Source: Bradyrhizobium mercantei (GTDB lineage: Bacteria > Pseudomonadota > Alphaproteobacteria > Rhizobiales > Xanthobacteraceae). Taken from it: 64,000 nucleotides of DNA. Made by a program: the position numbers and the translations under genes. The notes under the pieces were generated by a model that saw nothing but the letters and a program-made list of their open reading frames with translations, made no database searches and was not told the origin of the DNA. Each line of letters begins with the position of its first letter. Position 1 is the first letter of the stretch. Below are positions 18,851 through 26,720 of this stretch, piece after piece. The stretch covers positions 923,609-987,608 of the forward strand of contig NZ_MKFI01000004.1 of NCBI RefSeq assembly GCF_001982635.1, read 5' to 3'.

Positions 18851-19094
18851 GTGCGGTCTCCCCAAGATTGGCTCACGTCAAGATTTGCTTCACATCGATT
18901 TGCATGCGTCGCGAGACGGCTGCGAATCGCAACGCGCCGACTGTAGCAAGCACACAATCCGGCGCAATTTGGCACAGCACCGGCGTTGAACCTGTTCCCG
19001 GGGTTGCAACACTCACTGCATGTTCGGGGCGATCGGCCCCTGAGCTCCAGGATTGCCCTGCGGAGCAATCATTTTTTCAAACCGGAGATTTCCG

Positions 19095-19349
19095 ATGCGT
19101 CGTCTTGCGATTGCCTGTGCCGCCATTGCCGCCACCGTGTCCGTGCTCGCCGCGGCAAGCCCGGCCAGCGCAAACCCCTATCATCTGATCCGCTGGCAGG
19201 ACACCGGCTTCTGCCAGATCTGGGACCAGAGCATCCCGACCGCGCCGTGGCCGACGAACTATTCCGTCGTCAGCGAAGAGCTGCCGACGTTCGACGCCGC
19301 ATTCGTCTACAAGACCGGCCTCCTGAACAACGGCACCTGCTCGTTCTGA
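19095..19349 (+). CDS. Small exported protein of unknown function
   Basis: 84 residues: signal peptide to SPASA-N (about residue 25), then about 59 mature residues with two cysteines (GFCQIWD and the terminal NGTCSF) that could pair. ATG 19095 follows CGGAG by 7 bp. No recognised domain. It is bounded downstream by a strong hairpin shared with the convergent J-domain gene. Confidence 0.65.
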   Translation: MRRLAIACAAIAATVSVLAAASPASANPYHLIRWQDTGFCQIWDQSIPTAPWPTNYSVVSEELPTFDAAFVYKTGLLNNGTCSF

Positions 19350-19367
19350 GCGGCTCCCGATCGCGCA

Positions 19368-19405
19368 CAGGGCGGACACGCGGCAACTGCGCGGCGTCCG
19401 CCCTG
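19368..19405. terminator. Hairpin between convergent genes
   Basis: Perfect 10-bp arms CAGGGCGGAC and GTCCGCCCTG separated by 18 bp, midway between the stops of two convergent genes. No clear U-tract on either strand, so function as a bidirectional terminator is only likely from position. Confidence 0.4.
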
Positions 19406-19433
19406 ATGCTGTCAGAGCCACCGCGATCGCGCG

Positions 19434-19907
19434 TCAGTGATGCTTGATCAGCGCGTCGCGCGCGGCGGCGAGTTCGAGGAATGCCGGGCCGTTACCGCCG
19501 CCGTCGGGATGCACCGTCTTGGCGGCGCGCTTGAATGCCTGGTGCACTTCAGTCGCCGCGAGGCGGCGGCCGAACGGCAGGCCGAGCAATTGCCGGTACT
19601 TCTCTTCCTGCGTCAGCACCTTCGGCATCAGGCCGCGGCGGCCGAACTGCGGCGCTGAGAGCATGTGCAGCGCGTCGCTGACGATGCCGAGACGGCGCTG
19701 CGCCATCGATTTGGTGCGGCGGTCAGCCGATTTCAGCGCCGCCTGGCGCAGGATCGGCAGCACCTGTGCGGCGGCATGCCGCAGCGTCTCGTCGATGTCG
19801 GTGGTGGCGATCTCGGCGACCACCTTGGCTATCTCGCGATAGTCGGGATCCGGCGTCGCGCAGCAGCGCTCGATCGCAACTTTCCAGTGTCTGATATGCG
19901 GGTCCAT
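19434..19907 (-). CDS. J-domain-containing protein
   Basis: 157 residues with a helical N-terminal region (about 1-95; HEAT/armadillo-like alternation TLRHAAAQVLPILRQAALKSA) and a C-terminal J domain (about 100-157): YRQLLGLP...VHQAFKRAAKTVHPDGGG. The HPD tripeptide needed to stimulate DnaK ATPase is present. It has no zinc finger or G/F region, so it is a class III J protein, likely targeting DnaK to a specific client. It is divergent from the SDR gene. Confidence 0.78.
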   Translation of the reverse strand: MDPHIRHWKVAIERCCATPDPDYREIAKVVAEIATTDIDETLRHAAAQVLPILRQAALKSADRRTKSMAQRRLGIVSDALHMLSAPQFGRRGLMPKVLTQEEKYRQLLGLPFGRRLAATEVHQAFKRAAKTVHPDGGGNGPAFLELAAARDALIKHH

Positions 19908-19919
19908 GATCGGTCCGTA

Positions 19920-19943
19920 CTGTCATCCGAATATGGATGACAG
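19920..19943. promoter_or_regulatory. Perfect inverted repeat in divergent promoter region
   Basis: Arms CTGTCATCC and GGATGACAG are perfect and spaced by 6 bp, starting 12 bp upstream of the J-domain gene's ATG. In this position it would overlap that gene's promoter or 5' leader. Operator or leader hairpin cannot be decided. Confidence 0.4.
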
Positions 19944-19992
19944 AAACGCGCAAACGCGGCTTGGCGTTTCGGTTGGCGCAGTTTTGAATAGT

Positions 19993-20004
19993 GTTGTCGA
20001 CAAC
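19993..20004. promoter_or_regulatory. Possible GntR-type operator before the SDR gene
   Basis: GTTGTCGACAAC is a perfect 12-bp palindrome containing TTGTCGACAA, the form bound by several FadR-subfamily GntR regulators. It ends 27 bp before the SDR ATG. No gntR gene is in the window. Confidence 0.35.
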
Positions 20005-20031
20005 GCTCATAAATCAGAACGAGGAAACGCC

Positions 20032-20799
20032 ATGGCCCTTCTCGACAATCACATCGCCGTCATCACCGGTGCAGGCTCGGGCATCGGGCGCGCCATCGCA
20101 TTGGGCTACGGCCGCGAGGGTGCGCGCGTGGTGCTGCTCGACATGAACGGCGATGCGGCGGCGGAAGCGGCCAGGGAAATCCGCGACGCCGGCGGCAAGG
20201 CGGAGAGCTTCGCGCTCGACGTGACCGATCGCGACGCCTGCATCGCGATGGCAAAGCAGGTGGCCGACAAGGTCGGGCCTGTCTCGATCCTGGTCAACAA
20301 TGCCGGCATCGCGCGCCGCAACGGCATGCTCGGCGCTGACGAGGCCGTGATCAAGGATTGGGAAGACATCATCTCGATCAATCTCACCGGCGTCTTCAAC
20401 GTGACGCACTCGTTCCTCGCACCGCTGCGCAAGAACAAGGGACGCATCGTCAATATCGGCTCGATCCAGTCCTTCGTGCATCTGCGCACGCCGAGCTCAC
20501 CGGCCTATACCGCCTCCAAGCACGGCGTGCTCGGCTTCACCAAGGCGCTGGCCGCCGAGCTCGGCAAGGACGGCGTGCGCGTCAATGCGATCGGCCCCGG
20601 CTTCATCGAGACGCCGTTGAACGAGAAGGTGCGCGCCACCAACCCCGACCTCGTGAAGGTCTTCATGGACCACACCCCGCTCGGCCGCGCCGGCAAGCCG
20701 GAGGACATCGTCGGCCCCGCGATTTTCCTCGCCTCGGACCTGGCAGCCTATGTCTCCGGATCGATCGTGATGGTCGATGGCGGCTACCGGACACTGTGA
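20032..20799 (+). CDS. Short-chain dehydrogenase/reductase (SDR), FabG-like
   Basis: 255 residues, classical SDR: coenzyme motif TGAGSGIG (about 13-20), NNAG near 90, catalytic Ser in NIGSIQS, Y-x3-K in SPAYTASKHG, and the terminal VDGG. The acidic residue after beta-2 (LLDMNGD) suggests NAD rather than NADP. The ATG follows GAGGAAA. Substrate unknown; probably a polyol, sugar acid or 3-oxoacyl group. Confidence 0.9.
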   Translation: MALLDNHIAVITGAGSGIGRAIALGYGREGARVVLLDMNGDAAAEAAREIRDAGGKAESFALDVTDRDACIAMAKQVADKVGPVSILVNNAGIARRNGMLGADEAVIKDWEDIISINLTGVFNVTHSFLAPLRKNKGRIVNIGSIQSFVHLRTPSSPAYTASKHGVLGFTKALAAELGKDGVRVNAIGPGFIETPLNEKVRATNPDLVKVFMDHTPLGRAGKPEDIVGPAIFLASDLAAYVSGSIVMVDGGYRTL

Positions 20800-20865
20800 C
20801 GGATGGAACCGCAATCGTGGCGATTTCTGGGTATTTTGCTTACAATGCAGGGAGTTAGCGGCGCG

Positions 20866-20881
20866 TTAAGGACCTGTTAAC
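20866..20881. promoter_or_regulatory. CtrA-type box before the Fis-domain gene
   Basis: TTAAGGACCTGTTAAC fits the alphaproteobacterial CtrA consensus TTAA-N7-TTAAC exactly. It lies about 90 bp upstream of the ATG of the Fis-type protein and about 70 bp after the SDR stop. CtrA is the cell-cycle master regulator and controls motility and division genes. Confidence 0.5.
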
Positions 20882-20970
20882 CAAACCGGCAGACCGTGTA
20901 TCTACGGGGTAGTTGGTTTCTCGATGTCTTCGCTTCATCGACGAAGCGGGCGTTGATCGGGAGAATGTTC

Positions 20971-21231
20971 ATGTCTTACGCGTCCACCGTACCGTCGCCG
21001 GAAGCACTGCTGCCGACGCTGGCTCCAAATGAAATCGTCCCGCTGCTGATCGGCGCGACCGTCGATGAGGTCGAACGGGAACTGGTGCTGCAAACGCTGG
21101 CGCGCTGCGATGGCAACCGCACCCGCGCCGCGCGCGTGCTCGGACTGTCGGTCCGAACCTTGCGGAACAAGATCCGCGAATACTCGGCCGACGGCATCGA
21201 CGTGCCGCTGAGCGAGCACGCCGCAGCCTAG
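20971..21231 (+). CDS. Stand-alone Fis-type DNA-binding protein (FlbD/NtrC C-terminal-like)
   Basis: 86 residues that consist of little more than a Fis-type HTH: VERELVLQTLARCDGNRTRAARVLGLSVRTLRNKIREY. The block is like the DNA-binding end of NtrC-family activators, most like FlbD, but the receiver and AAA+ sigma54-activation domains are absent. ATG 20971 is spaced 7 bp from GGGAG; an ATG 6 bp earlier is too close. The CtrA-like box upstream suggests cell-cycle or motility control. Confidence 0.8.
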   Translation: MSYASTVPSPEALLPTLAPNEIVPLLIGATVDEVERELVLQTLARCDGNRTRAARVLGLSVRTLRNKIREYSADGIDVPLSEHAAA

Positions 21232-21233
21232 GT

Positions 21234-22262
21234 TCAGATCGGCAGATCGATCGCAAGACGTCGCCAGCGCGACAGCAATTCGCTGTCGCCGGCATCGAGA
21301 CAGCGTGCAAGACACACGGCGGTCGCTTCAGTCCGCTGCAGCGTCTGCTCGACCAGTGCCGTCGCATAGTCCCAATAGTCGCGGCGTCCATTCGGATCGT
21401 CTTCGACCAGGGATTTGGCGAGGATCTCGACATAGACCGCCGTGACGGCTTTTTGCCAGAGTTCACTGGCGCGCGTCTCCACGAGGCGCGCGCCGGTCCG
21501 CGCCTGCCACATCATCCAGTAACTTTCTTCGCCGGCGGCCCAATCCGACGACGGCAGCGACGGATCAAGACACGGCGAGCGGCACGCGATTGGCCGCATC
21601 GTGCCCGTGTCGATGAAGACTGAATAGCCGAGCTTGTCGTACCAGCCGACGCGGAGCAATTTGCGGATCTCGGCCTGCTCATCCGCCGCGAGTTGCCGCC
21701 TGCCGGTTCGTTCGAGATCACCGATGATCGCGTCCAGGCGATCGCGATCGTACGGCTCGACCTCGAGCACCACGCCGATATTACGCGGAAACAACGCATC
21801 GAGCATGGCGACCATCTCGCGATAGAATGCGCGCGCCAGCCCGCCGCCACGCCACGCCTTTCCGACGCCGACATAGTTGCAATAGATCAGCTCGCTTGCG
21901 TGATCGTAGGTGAAGAAGCCGAGCCCGATCGCGCGCCCGGCGGCACACAGGATGAAGCAACGCGAGTCGAGACGGTATGACAGCTCCTCGGCACCGACGC
22001 TGAACCGTCGCAGCTCGCCGATGTCATCTGATAGCAGCCAGCGCACGATGTCGTCGGAGCTGTCGCGTTCGTTCGCGGGAAACAACTCCTCATAGAGCTC
22101 GAGCACGCCCGTGCTGCGAAAGGCCGCTTCGTCAAGCACATCATGCCGCGTCACGACGATGTCGAGCGGTTGTGGTTCGTCGCCGTAGCTGCTGTCCAGA
22201 ACCCGCAATGCGTCCTCCGTTGTCATAATGCCCATGGAATTATGACTGTTGATCGCTCGCAT
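21234..22262 (-). CDS. GNAT-fold protein of unknown function
   Basis: About 342 residues. The middle (roughly 90-190) resembles a GNAT acetyltransferase core: CFILCAAGRAIGLGFFTYD, then IYCNYVGVGKAWRGGGLARAFYREMVAML, where RGGGLA is an acetyl-CoA-loop-like Q/RxxGxG/A. The C-terminal 130 residues are Trp-rich and unrecognised. Start uncertain: 22262 (weak GGTGG site), 22235 or 22226. Its stop lies 2 bp beyond the stop of the convergent Fis-type gene, so both 3' ends abut. Confidence 0.6.
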   Translation of the reverse strand: MRAINSHNSMGIMTTEDALRVLDSSYGDEPQPLDIVVTRHDVLDEAAFRSTGVLELYEELFPANERDSSDDIVRWLLSDDIGELRRFSVGAEELSYRLDSRCFILCAAGRAIGLGFFTYDHASELIYCNYVGVGKAWRGGGLARAFYREMVAMLDALFPRNIGVVLEVEPYDRDRLDAIIGDLERTGRRQLAADEQAEIRKLLRVGWYDKLGYSVFIDTGTMRPIACRSPCLDPSLPSSDWAAGEESYWMMWQARTGARLVETRASELWQKAVTAVYVEILAKSLVEDDPNGRRDYWDYATALVEQTLQRTEATAVCLARCLDAGDSELLSRWRRLAIDLPI

Positions 22263-22338
22263 CGGTGCCACCAGGCAGAATTGAAGCCGTCGTCCAACCT
22301 CTGTTACAAGCGGCTTCAAATCGCGACGGAGCATATCA

Positions 22339-22875
22339 GTGGCTGACGAGACAACTTCCCGCCAGGGGGCACGAGGCGCACAGGGGCCGCAGGGCCGTCA
22401 GGGCGAGCCGGGAAAGCCCGGACCGCAAGGACATCCGGGGCGGCCGGGGCCGGAAGGTGCACGCGGCAAGCCGGGTCCCCAAGGCAAGGCCGGAGTGCTC
22501 GGCAAGGCTGGCCCCCAAGGCAAGCCGGGGGCGCAAGGCAAGGCTGGCGTGCAGGGTCCGCGCGGCGAAGCCGGTCCTCAGGGACCGCAGGGTCCGGCCG
22601 GCCCGCGCGGTGAAGCCGGCCCGCCCGGCCAATTGCCGTCGATCGAGCAGGTGATGCCTTGGCTGCACATGATCTTCGACGCCTGGGAAGACTACAAGCG
22701 CACCAGGGAGCGCGAAGCCGCCGAGCTCGCCGAGCGAGAAGCTGCGGAGCTCGCTGAGCGCGCAGCGGCGGAGGCGATCGCCCTCGACGTCGACGCGCTC
22801 GATTTCGCCGAAGATGACGACGAGGACGACGATCACAAGAAAAAGAAGAAGCACCGCAAGAAGGACAAGAAGTAA
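22339..22875 (+). CDS. Collagen-like protein with charged tail
   Basis: 178 residues from a GTG preceded by ACGGAGC. Residues 10-96 are 29 uninterrupted Gly-X-Y triplets rich in Pro, Gln, Lys and Arg (DNA 22366-22626). A short LPSIEQVMPWLHMIFDAWED segment follows, then an Ala/Glu/Arg coiled coil (REREAAELAEREAAELAER), an acidic run (EDDDEDDD) and a Lys-rich end (HKKKKKHRKKDKK). No signal peptide or sorting signal is seen, so it is probably cytoplasmic or released by another route. A triple helix trimerised by the coiled coil is inferred. Confidence 0.85.
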   Translation: MADETTSRQGARGAQGPQGRQGEPGKPGPQGHPGRPGPEGARGKPGPQGKAGVLGKAGPQGKPGAQGKAGVQGPRGEAGPQGPQGPAGPRGEAGPPGQLPSIEQVMPWLHMIFDAWEDYKRTREREAAELAEREAAELAERAAAEAIALDVDALDFAEDDDEDDDHKKKKKHRKKDKK

Positions 22876-22931
22876 CCCTTCTTGTCATCGCGCGGCGACA
22901 CGGCCAACCACGCCCGTGTCGCGCGCGGCGC

Positions 22932-23159
22932 TCACCGCTCGGTCCCGGGATTGGGTGGGGGATCGGTGGGCCGGGCGAGGCGCATGAGCTGAAACACCCA
23001 GCGCATCGCATAGTACCAGGCAACACCCGCGAACGCCCCGCACACCGACAGGATGATGACGTTGGCGAGGTCGATCGTGCCGCTCGACCACAGCATGCCG
23101 CAGGTCCAGAGAACGGCGAACGCTATCGAACACAATGTGAGCGGGGCGGCAGGCTTCAT
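22932..23159 (-). CDS. Small two-helix membrane protein of unknown function
   Basis: 75 residues with two hydrophobic segments (PLTLCSIAFAVLWTCGMLW and VIILSVCGAFAGVAWYYAM) joined by a short polar loop, and a Pro-rich cytoplasmic tail. ATG 23159 has GGAG 9 bp upstream; an in-frame ATG 33 bp earlier is possible. Confidence 0.6.
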   Translation of the reverse strand: MKPAAPLTLCSIAFAVLWTCGMLWSSGTIDLANVIILSVCGAFAGVAWYYAMRWVFQLMRLARPTDPPPNPGTER

Positions 23160-23246
23160 GGCGTTTGCTCCGGGACCGGGGTGAACGGCCATGATGCCCG
23201 GGCGTGCGACGCCGTACCGTGACCTGCGTCACGGAATGCGCCGGCC

Positions 23247-23513
23247 TCAGCCGAACCGCAGGCGCGAGCGCTCCCTCGCCTTCTCCGCCTCGACCTCGCG
23301 GTCGCGCGCCGGCGCCGCGGTTTGCAACGAGATCAAAAGCTTGCGCGCTGCGTCCGAGACCTCGGCCACGGCAAGGTTGAAGGCCGCCTCATTGGACTGC
23401 GACGGCTTGTTGAAGCCGGACAGTTTGCGCACGAACTGCAGCGCCGAGGCGTGGATCTCGTCCTCGGTGGCGGGCGGCTCGAAGTTGAACAGCGTCTTGA
23501 TATTGCGGCACAT
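23247..23513 (-). CDS. DUF2277 family protein
   Basis: 88 residues beginning MCRNIKTLFNFEPPATEDEI and continuing RKLSGFNKPS and ARDREVEAEKARERSRLRFG, the invariant start and end of DUF2277. Function unknown; members are small cytoplasmic proteins. The ATG has a GGGAGA site, and upstream in-frame ATGs precede the family's conserved start and are rejected. Confidence 0.88.
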   Translation of the reverse strand: MCRNIKTLFNFEPPATEDEIHASALQFVRKLSGFNKPSQSNEAAFNLAVAEVSDAARKLLISLQTAAPARDREVEAEKARERSRLRFG

Positions 23514-23633
23514 GTCGGTCTCCCTCGCCCGCACCAGCGGGGCGTCTGTCTCAAGGACGATCGGCTGCTGCAAAATACGACATCGTGGTCTATTCTGGCA
23601 GCCTCATCGTCCACGGCGGAAACGAGGTTCCGG

Positions 23634-23879
23634 ATGAGCCACGTGATCTACAAGGTCGTCCAGCACGACGGCGGTTGGGCCTATACCGTCAACGGGGTGT
23701 TCTCGGAACCGTTTCCAACCCATGCCGCGGCCCTTGCCGCCGCCCGGCGCGCTGCCAATGAGCAACGCGTCCCCGGACGCACCGAGGCGATCCAGTACGA
23801 GACCTCGGACGGCAAATGGCTGACCGAGACCGCCTCCGGCAACGACCGCCCGGAGACCGAGGTCGAGGACGGCCGCTAG
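23634..23879 (+). CDS. DUF2188 family protein
   Basis: 81 residues: VIYKVVQHDGGWAYTVNGVFSEPFPTHAAALAAARRAA matches the DUF2188 plan, a small alpha-beta fold in which W and the FPTHAAALAAA helix are conserved. Function unknown. It is divergent from the DUF2277 gene with a 120-bp gap. Confidence 0.75.
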   Translation: MSHVIYKVVQHDGGWAYTVNGVFSEPFPTHAAALAAARRAANEQRVPGRTEAIQYETSDGKWLTETASGNDRPETEVEDGR

Positions 23880-23924
23880 CACGCGATGAGATTGAGTTGA
23901 ATCGGCTTGGTGCGGTCTCGGTTC

Positions 23925-24048
23925 ACCTCTCCCCGTCGGGGAGAGGTCGGATTGCGAAGCAATCCGGGTGAGGGCTCTTGCGCTCTCGATGGGCCGTAAC
24001 CCCTCACCCGATTTGCTGCGCAAATCGACCTCTCCCAAGGGAGAGGTG
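23925..24048. repeat. Intergenic palindromic repeat, family G copy 2
   Basis: Same order of inverted blocks as at 8021-8140: ACCTCTCC/GGAGAGGT, an inner GATTGCGAAGCAATC hairpin, GGGTGAGGG, then CCCTCACCC, GATTTGCTGCGCAAATC and the closing arm. Outer ATGAGATT/AATCTCAT arms (near 23885 and 24077) extend the symmetry to about 200 bp. Confidence 0.85.
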
Positions 24049-24099
24049 AAGTTTCGACGCCGCTCTAGCTCGACCTAATCTCATCACGCTCTAGCGCCT

Positions 24100-24789
24100 T
24101 CAGAACGGAACCTGCACGCCGAGCCGATCGAAGAATGCCCGCCCGCGGTCGGTGATCCGCAGCGCGCGCGGAATCCGATGCGGTGCAACGCCGCGCATCG
24201 CGACCAGCCGCGCCAGCACGGCATTGGCAAAGGGCCCTGCGAGATGCGGCACGCGCTCGGTCCAGTCGTTGCACAGCCGCAGATGCGGCTGCCGCGCCGG
24301 ATCGAAATCAATCTGTTCGGCGCGGCACCAGGCGAGCCCCTGCTCGGTCACGCGACCATCGCGGCCGTCGATGACGACGAGGCGGCGGCGGATCAGCGCG
24401 TTCGACAGCAGCACACCGAGTTGACCGGCAAGGTGGTGGTAACAGGTGCGCGATTGCCTGAGCTGCTCGGCCGGCATCGCACGCTGGCGTCCGGCAGCGG
24501 ACTTGGCTGCGAGATCGACAAGCGTCTCGATCAGCGCCGCGACGTCGTCATCCCTGATCCGGTAATATCTGAACCTGCCCTGGGCCCATACCGACAGCAC
24601 GCGCGCATCGACCAGCTTCTGCAGATGCGCGCTGGCGCCTTGCGGCGAGATGCCGGCAACCGCGGCAAGCTCGCCCGCGGGGAGCGCCTTACCGTCGGCC
24701 AGCGCGCTGACCATCGCCTCGCGCACCGGATCACCCAATGCCTCGGCGATCCGCGAAAACCCCGTTTGCACGGCTTGGGATGATCCCAC
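24100..24789 (-). CDS. ArsR-family transcriptional regulator
   Basis: 229 residues. A winged HTH near the N-terminus (RIAEALGDPVREAMVSALADGKALPAGELAAVAGISPQGASAHLQKLVDARVLSVWAQGRFRYYRI) is typical of ArsR/SmtB regulators; no CxC metal-binding motif is present in alpha-3, so the inducer is probably organic. The C-terminal half is a ligand-type extension that is not recognised. It is divergent from a SnoaL-like gene with two inverted repeats between them. Confidence 0.85.
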   Translation of the reverse strand: MGSSQAVQTGFSRIAEALGDPVREAMVSALADGKALPAGELAAVAGISPQGASAHLQKLVDARVLSVWAQGRFRYYRIRDDDVAALIETLVDLAAKSAAGRQRAMPAEQLRQSRTCYHHLAGQLGVLLSNALIRRRLVVIDGRDGRVTEQGLAWCRAEQIDFDPARQPHLRLCNDWTERVPHLAGPFANAVLARLVAMRGVAPHRIPRALRITDRGRAFFDRLGVQVPF

Positions 24790-24831
24790 CGCAATCGTCC
24801 TCCATCTCGCGCTGAAACCGTCCTACGCGCA

Positions 24832-24870
24832 TTCGCAACATTGCGAAACTCATTTCAGATTTTCCTGAAA
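24832..24870. promoter_or_regulatory. Candidate ArsR-family operators
   Basis: Two adjacent inverted repeats in the 141-bp divergent region: TTCGCAA-CA-TTGCGAA (24832-24847, perfect arms) and TTTCAG-N6-CTGAAA (24853-24870, perfect arms). Their centres are 22 bp apart. Position between the regulator and the divergent SnoaL-like gene makes autoregulated operators likely. Confidence 0.5.
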
Positions 24871-24930
24871 CGTCGCGGCCGCCGCTTCCGGTCAAATCGG
24901 CGCTGTTCAACCAAACGCAAGGGAACAACC

Positions 24931-25332
24931 ATGACAGCCGGGAACCACGACGCGGAACGCATCTACAAGCTTTGGGACGAAGCCCTCGGCAACAAGGACC
25001 TCGAGGCGGCGCTGGCGCTCTATGCGCCCGACGCCTCGATCGAGAGCCCGCTGGTGCAGCATTTGATGCAGACCAAAGACGGGATCGTCCGGGGCCGGGA
25101 GGCGCTGCGCGAATTCATCACGCGCGTGTTCCGCACCAACCCGCCACAGCGGCGACGCTTCAAGCAGGGCTTTTTCAGCGACGGCAAAATTCTCACCTGG
25201 GAATATCCGCGCCAGTCTCCGGATGGCGACCAGATGGATCTCGTCGAGGTCATGGACATCAAGGACGGCCTGATCCAGCGCCACCGCGTCTATTGGGGAT
25301 GGTATGCGCTGAACGTGCTGAAACAGAGCTAG
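24931..25332 (+). CDS. SnoaL-like (NTF2-fold) protein
   Basis: 133 residues of one NTF2-type cone: RIYKLWDEALGNKDLEAALALYAPDASIESP, then GREALREFITRVF and the terminal VEVMDIKDGLIQRHRVYWGWYAL. Such proteins bind or isomerise small hydrophobic or polyketide-like ligands. ATG 24931 follows AAGGGAAC. It is probably controlled by the divergent ArsR regulator. Confidence 0.8.
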   Translation: MTAGNHDAERIYKLWDEALGNKDLEAALALYAPDASIESPLVQHLMQTKDGIVRGREALREFITRVFRTNPPQRRRFKQGFFSDGKILTWEYPRQSPDGDQMDLVEVMDIKDGLIQRHRVYWGWYALNVLKQS

Positions 25333-25378
25333 CATGATCCGGAAAAGTGCGAAGCGGTTTTCCGAAAAGATCATGCTC
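25332..25378. repeat. Intergenic repeat, family A copy 2
   Basis: GCATGATCCGGAAAAGTGCG ... GGTTTTCCGAAAAGATCATGC, a compact imperfect palindrome starting at the stop codon of the SnoaL-like gene. Confidence 0.85.
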
Positions 25379-25542
25379 AAACTTAAGCTAAAGCGCGATG
25401 GCGATTCACCCCCTGTCTCATAGCGCTTTAGCCGGACACTTCCGCGTCAGTTGCGCGGCGCCGCTCTCGGACAACGCCTTCCGTCATGCTAGGCTTGCAT
25501 TGAGGCGGCTGGACAAAGGCGCCGCGCGTGGGAAGAAACAGC

Positions 25543-26604
25543 ATGATCCGTTGGTGCGCGGCGCTTCTGGCCGCTCTCGTCTCGATGTCGGTACCGGCCA
25601 TGGCTGCAGATTATCCCGCGCCGCAAGAAGGCGAGTGGATCGCGAAGGACTTCAAGTTTCACAGCGGCGAGGTGATGCCGGAACTGCGGCTGCACTACAC
25701 CACGGTCGGCGCGCCGACCGGACAGCCGGTGCTGGTGCTGCACGGCTCCGGCGGCTCCGCCGCCAGCATGCTGACGCCGACCTTTGCCGGCCAGTTGTTC
25801 GGCGCGGGCCAGCCGCTCGACGCGGCAAAATACTACATCATCATCCCCGACGGCATCGGGCACGGCAAATCGTCGAAGCCGTCGGATGCGATGCGGACGA
25901 GCTTTCCGAGATACGACTACAACGACATGGTCGATGCGCAATACCGGCTCGTCACCGAGGGGCTCGGCGTCAAGCATTTGCGGCTCGTGATCGGCAACTC
26001 GATGGGCGGCATGCACAGCTGGATCTGGGGCGTGCGCTATCCGCAGATGATGGACGTTCTGGTGCCGATGGCCTCGCAGCCGACGGCGATGGCCGCGCGG
26101 AACTGGATCCTGCGGCGGGCAATGCTGGAAACAATCCGCAACGATCCCGACTACAATGGCGGCAACTACACCAGCCCGCCGCGGATGATGAAATACGCCA
26201 TCGCGGCCTATCGCTTCGCGAGCGCCGGCGGCACGCTCGGCTACCAGACGCTGGCGCCGACAGCAGCGCAGGCCGACAAGATGGTCGATGACCAGCTGGC
26301 GCTGCCCGTCACCGCAGATGCCAATGACTACATCTATCAATGGGAGGCCTCCCACGACTACGATCCGTCGGCGGGAATGGAGAAGATCGAGGCCACCCTG
26401 CTTGCGATCAACGCCGCCGATGATGAGCGCAATCCGCCGGAGACCGGCGTCACTGAAGCCGCGGTGAAGCGGATCAAGAGCGGCAAGATCTATTTGATCC
26501 CGACGAGCAGCGAGACGCGCGGGCACCTGACGACCGGCGACGCCCGATTCTATGCCAGGCAGTTGCAGGAGCTGCTGCAGACGGCGCCGCAGCGGACGAT
26601 GTAA
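25543..26604 (+). CDS. Exported alpha/beta hydrolase (homoserine acetyltransferase-like fold)
   Basis: 353 residues with a signal peptide (IRWCAALLAALVSMSVPAMA, cleavage near 20). The alpha/beta-hydrolase core has HGSGGSAASM oxyanion region, nucleophile elbow GNSMGG, and a C-terminal His in ETRGHLTT. The long KYYIIIPDGIGHGKSSKPSD and MHSWIWGVRYPQMMD segments resemble the MetX/hydrolase branch. Because it is exported, a periplasmic esterase is more likely than homoserine acetylation. A GTG 15 bp upstream is an alternative start. Confidence 0.82.
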   Translation: MIRWCAALLAALVSMSVPAMAADYPAPQEGEWIAKDFKFHSGEVMPELRLHYTTVGAPTGQPVLVLHGSGGSAASMLTPTFAGQLFGAGQPLDAAKYYIIIPDGIGHGKSSKPSDAMRTSFPRYDYNDMVDAQYRLVTEGLGVKHLRLVIGNSMGGMHSWIWGVRYPQMMDVLVPMASQPTAMAARNWILRRAMLETIRNDPDYNGGNYTSPPRMMKYAIAAYRFASAGGTLGYQTLAPTAAQADKMVDDQLALPVTADANDYIYQWEASHDYDPSAGMEKIEATLLAINAADDERNPPETGVTEAAVKRIKSGKIYLIPTSSETRGHLTTGDARFYARQLQELLQTAPQRTM

Positions 26605-26655
26605 CGAGAACCGCGGCGAAATCCGCGCCTGACACGAGCTCGTCTTATAGTTGTC

Positions 26656-26684
26656 TTTACATTAATTTATATCACAGGTATTGT
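26656..26684 (+). promoter_or_regulatory. Probable sigma-70-type promoter
   Basis: TTTACA and TATTGT separated by 17 bp in an AT-rich strip, 37 bp before the ATG of the next gene. The spacing is ideal and base composition contrasts with flanking DNA. Confidence 0.4.
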
Positions 26685-26720
26685 AGCGTCATTGCCTTGC
26701 AGCCGCGTTTCGGAGCGACG

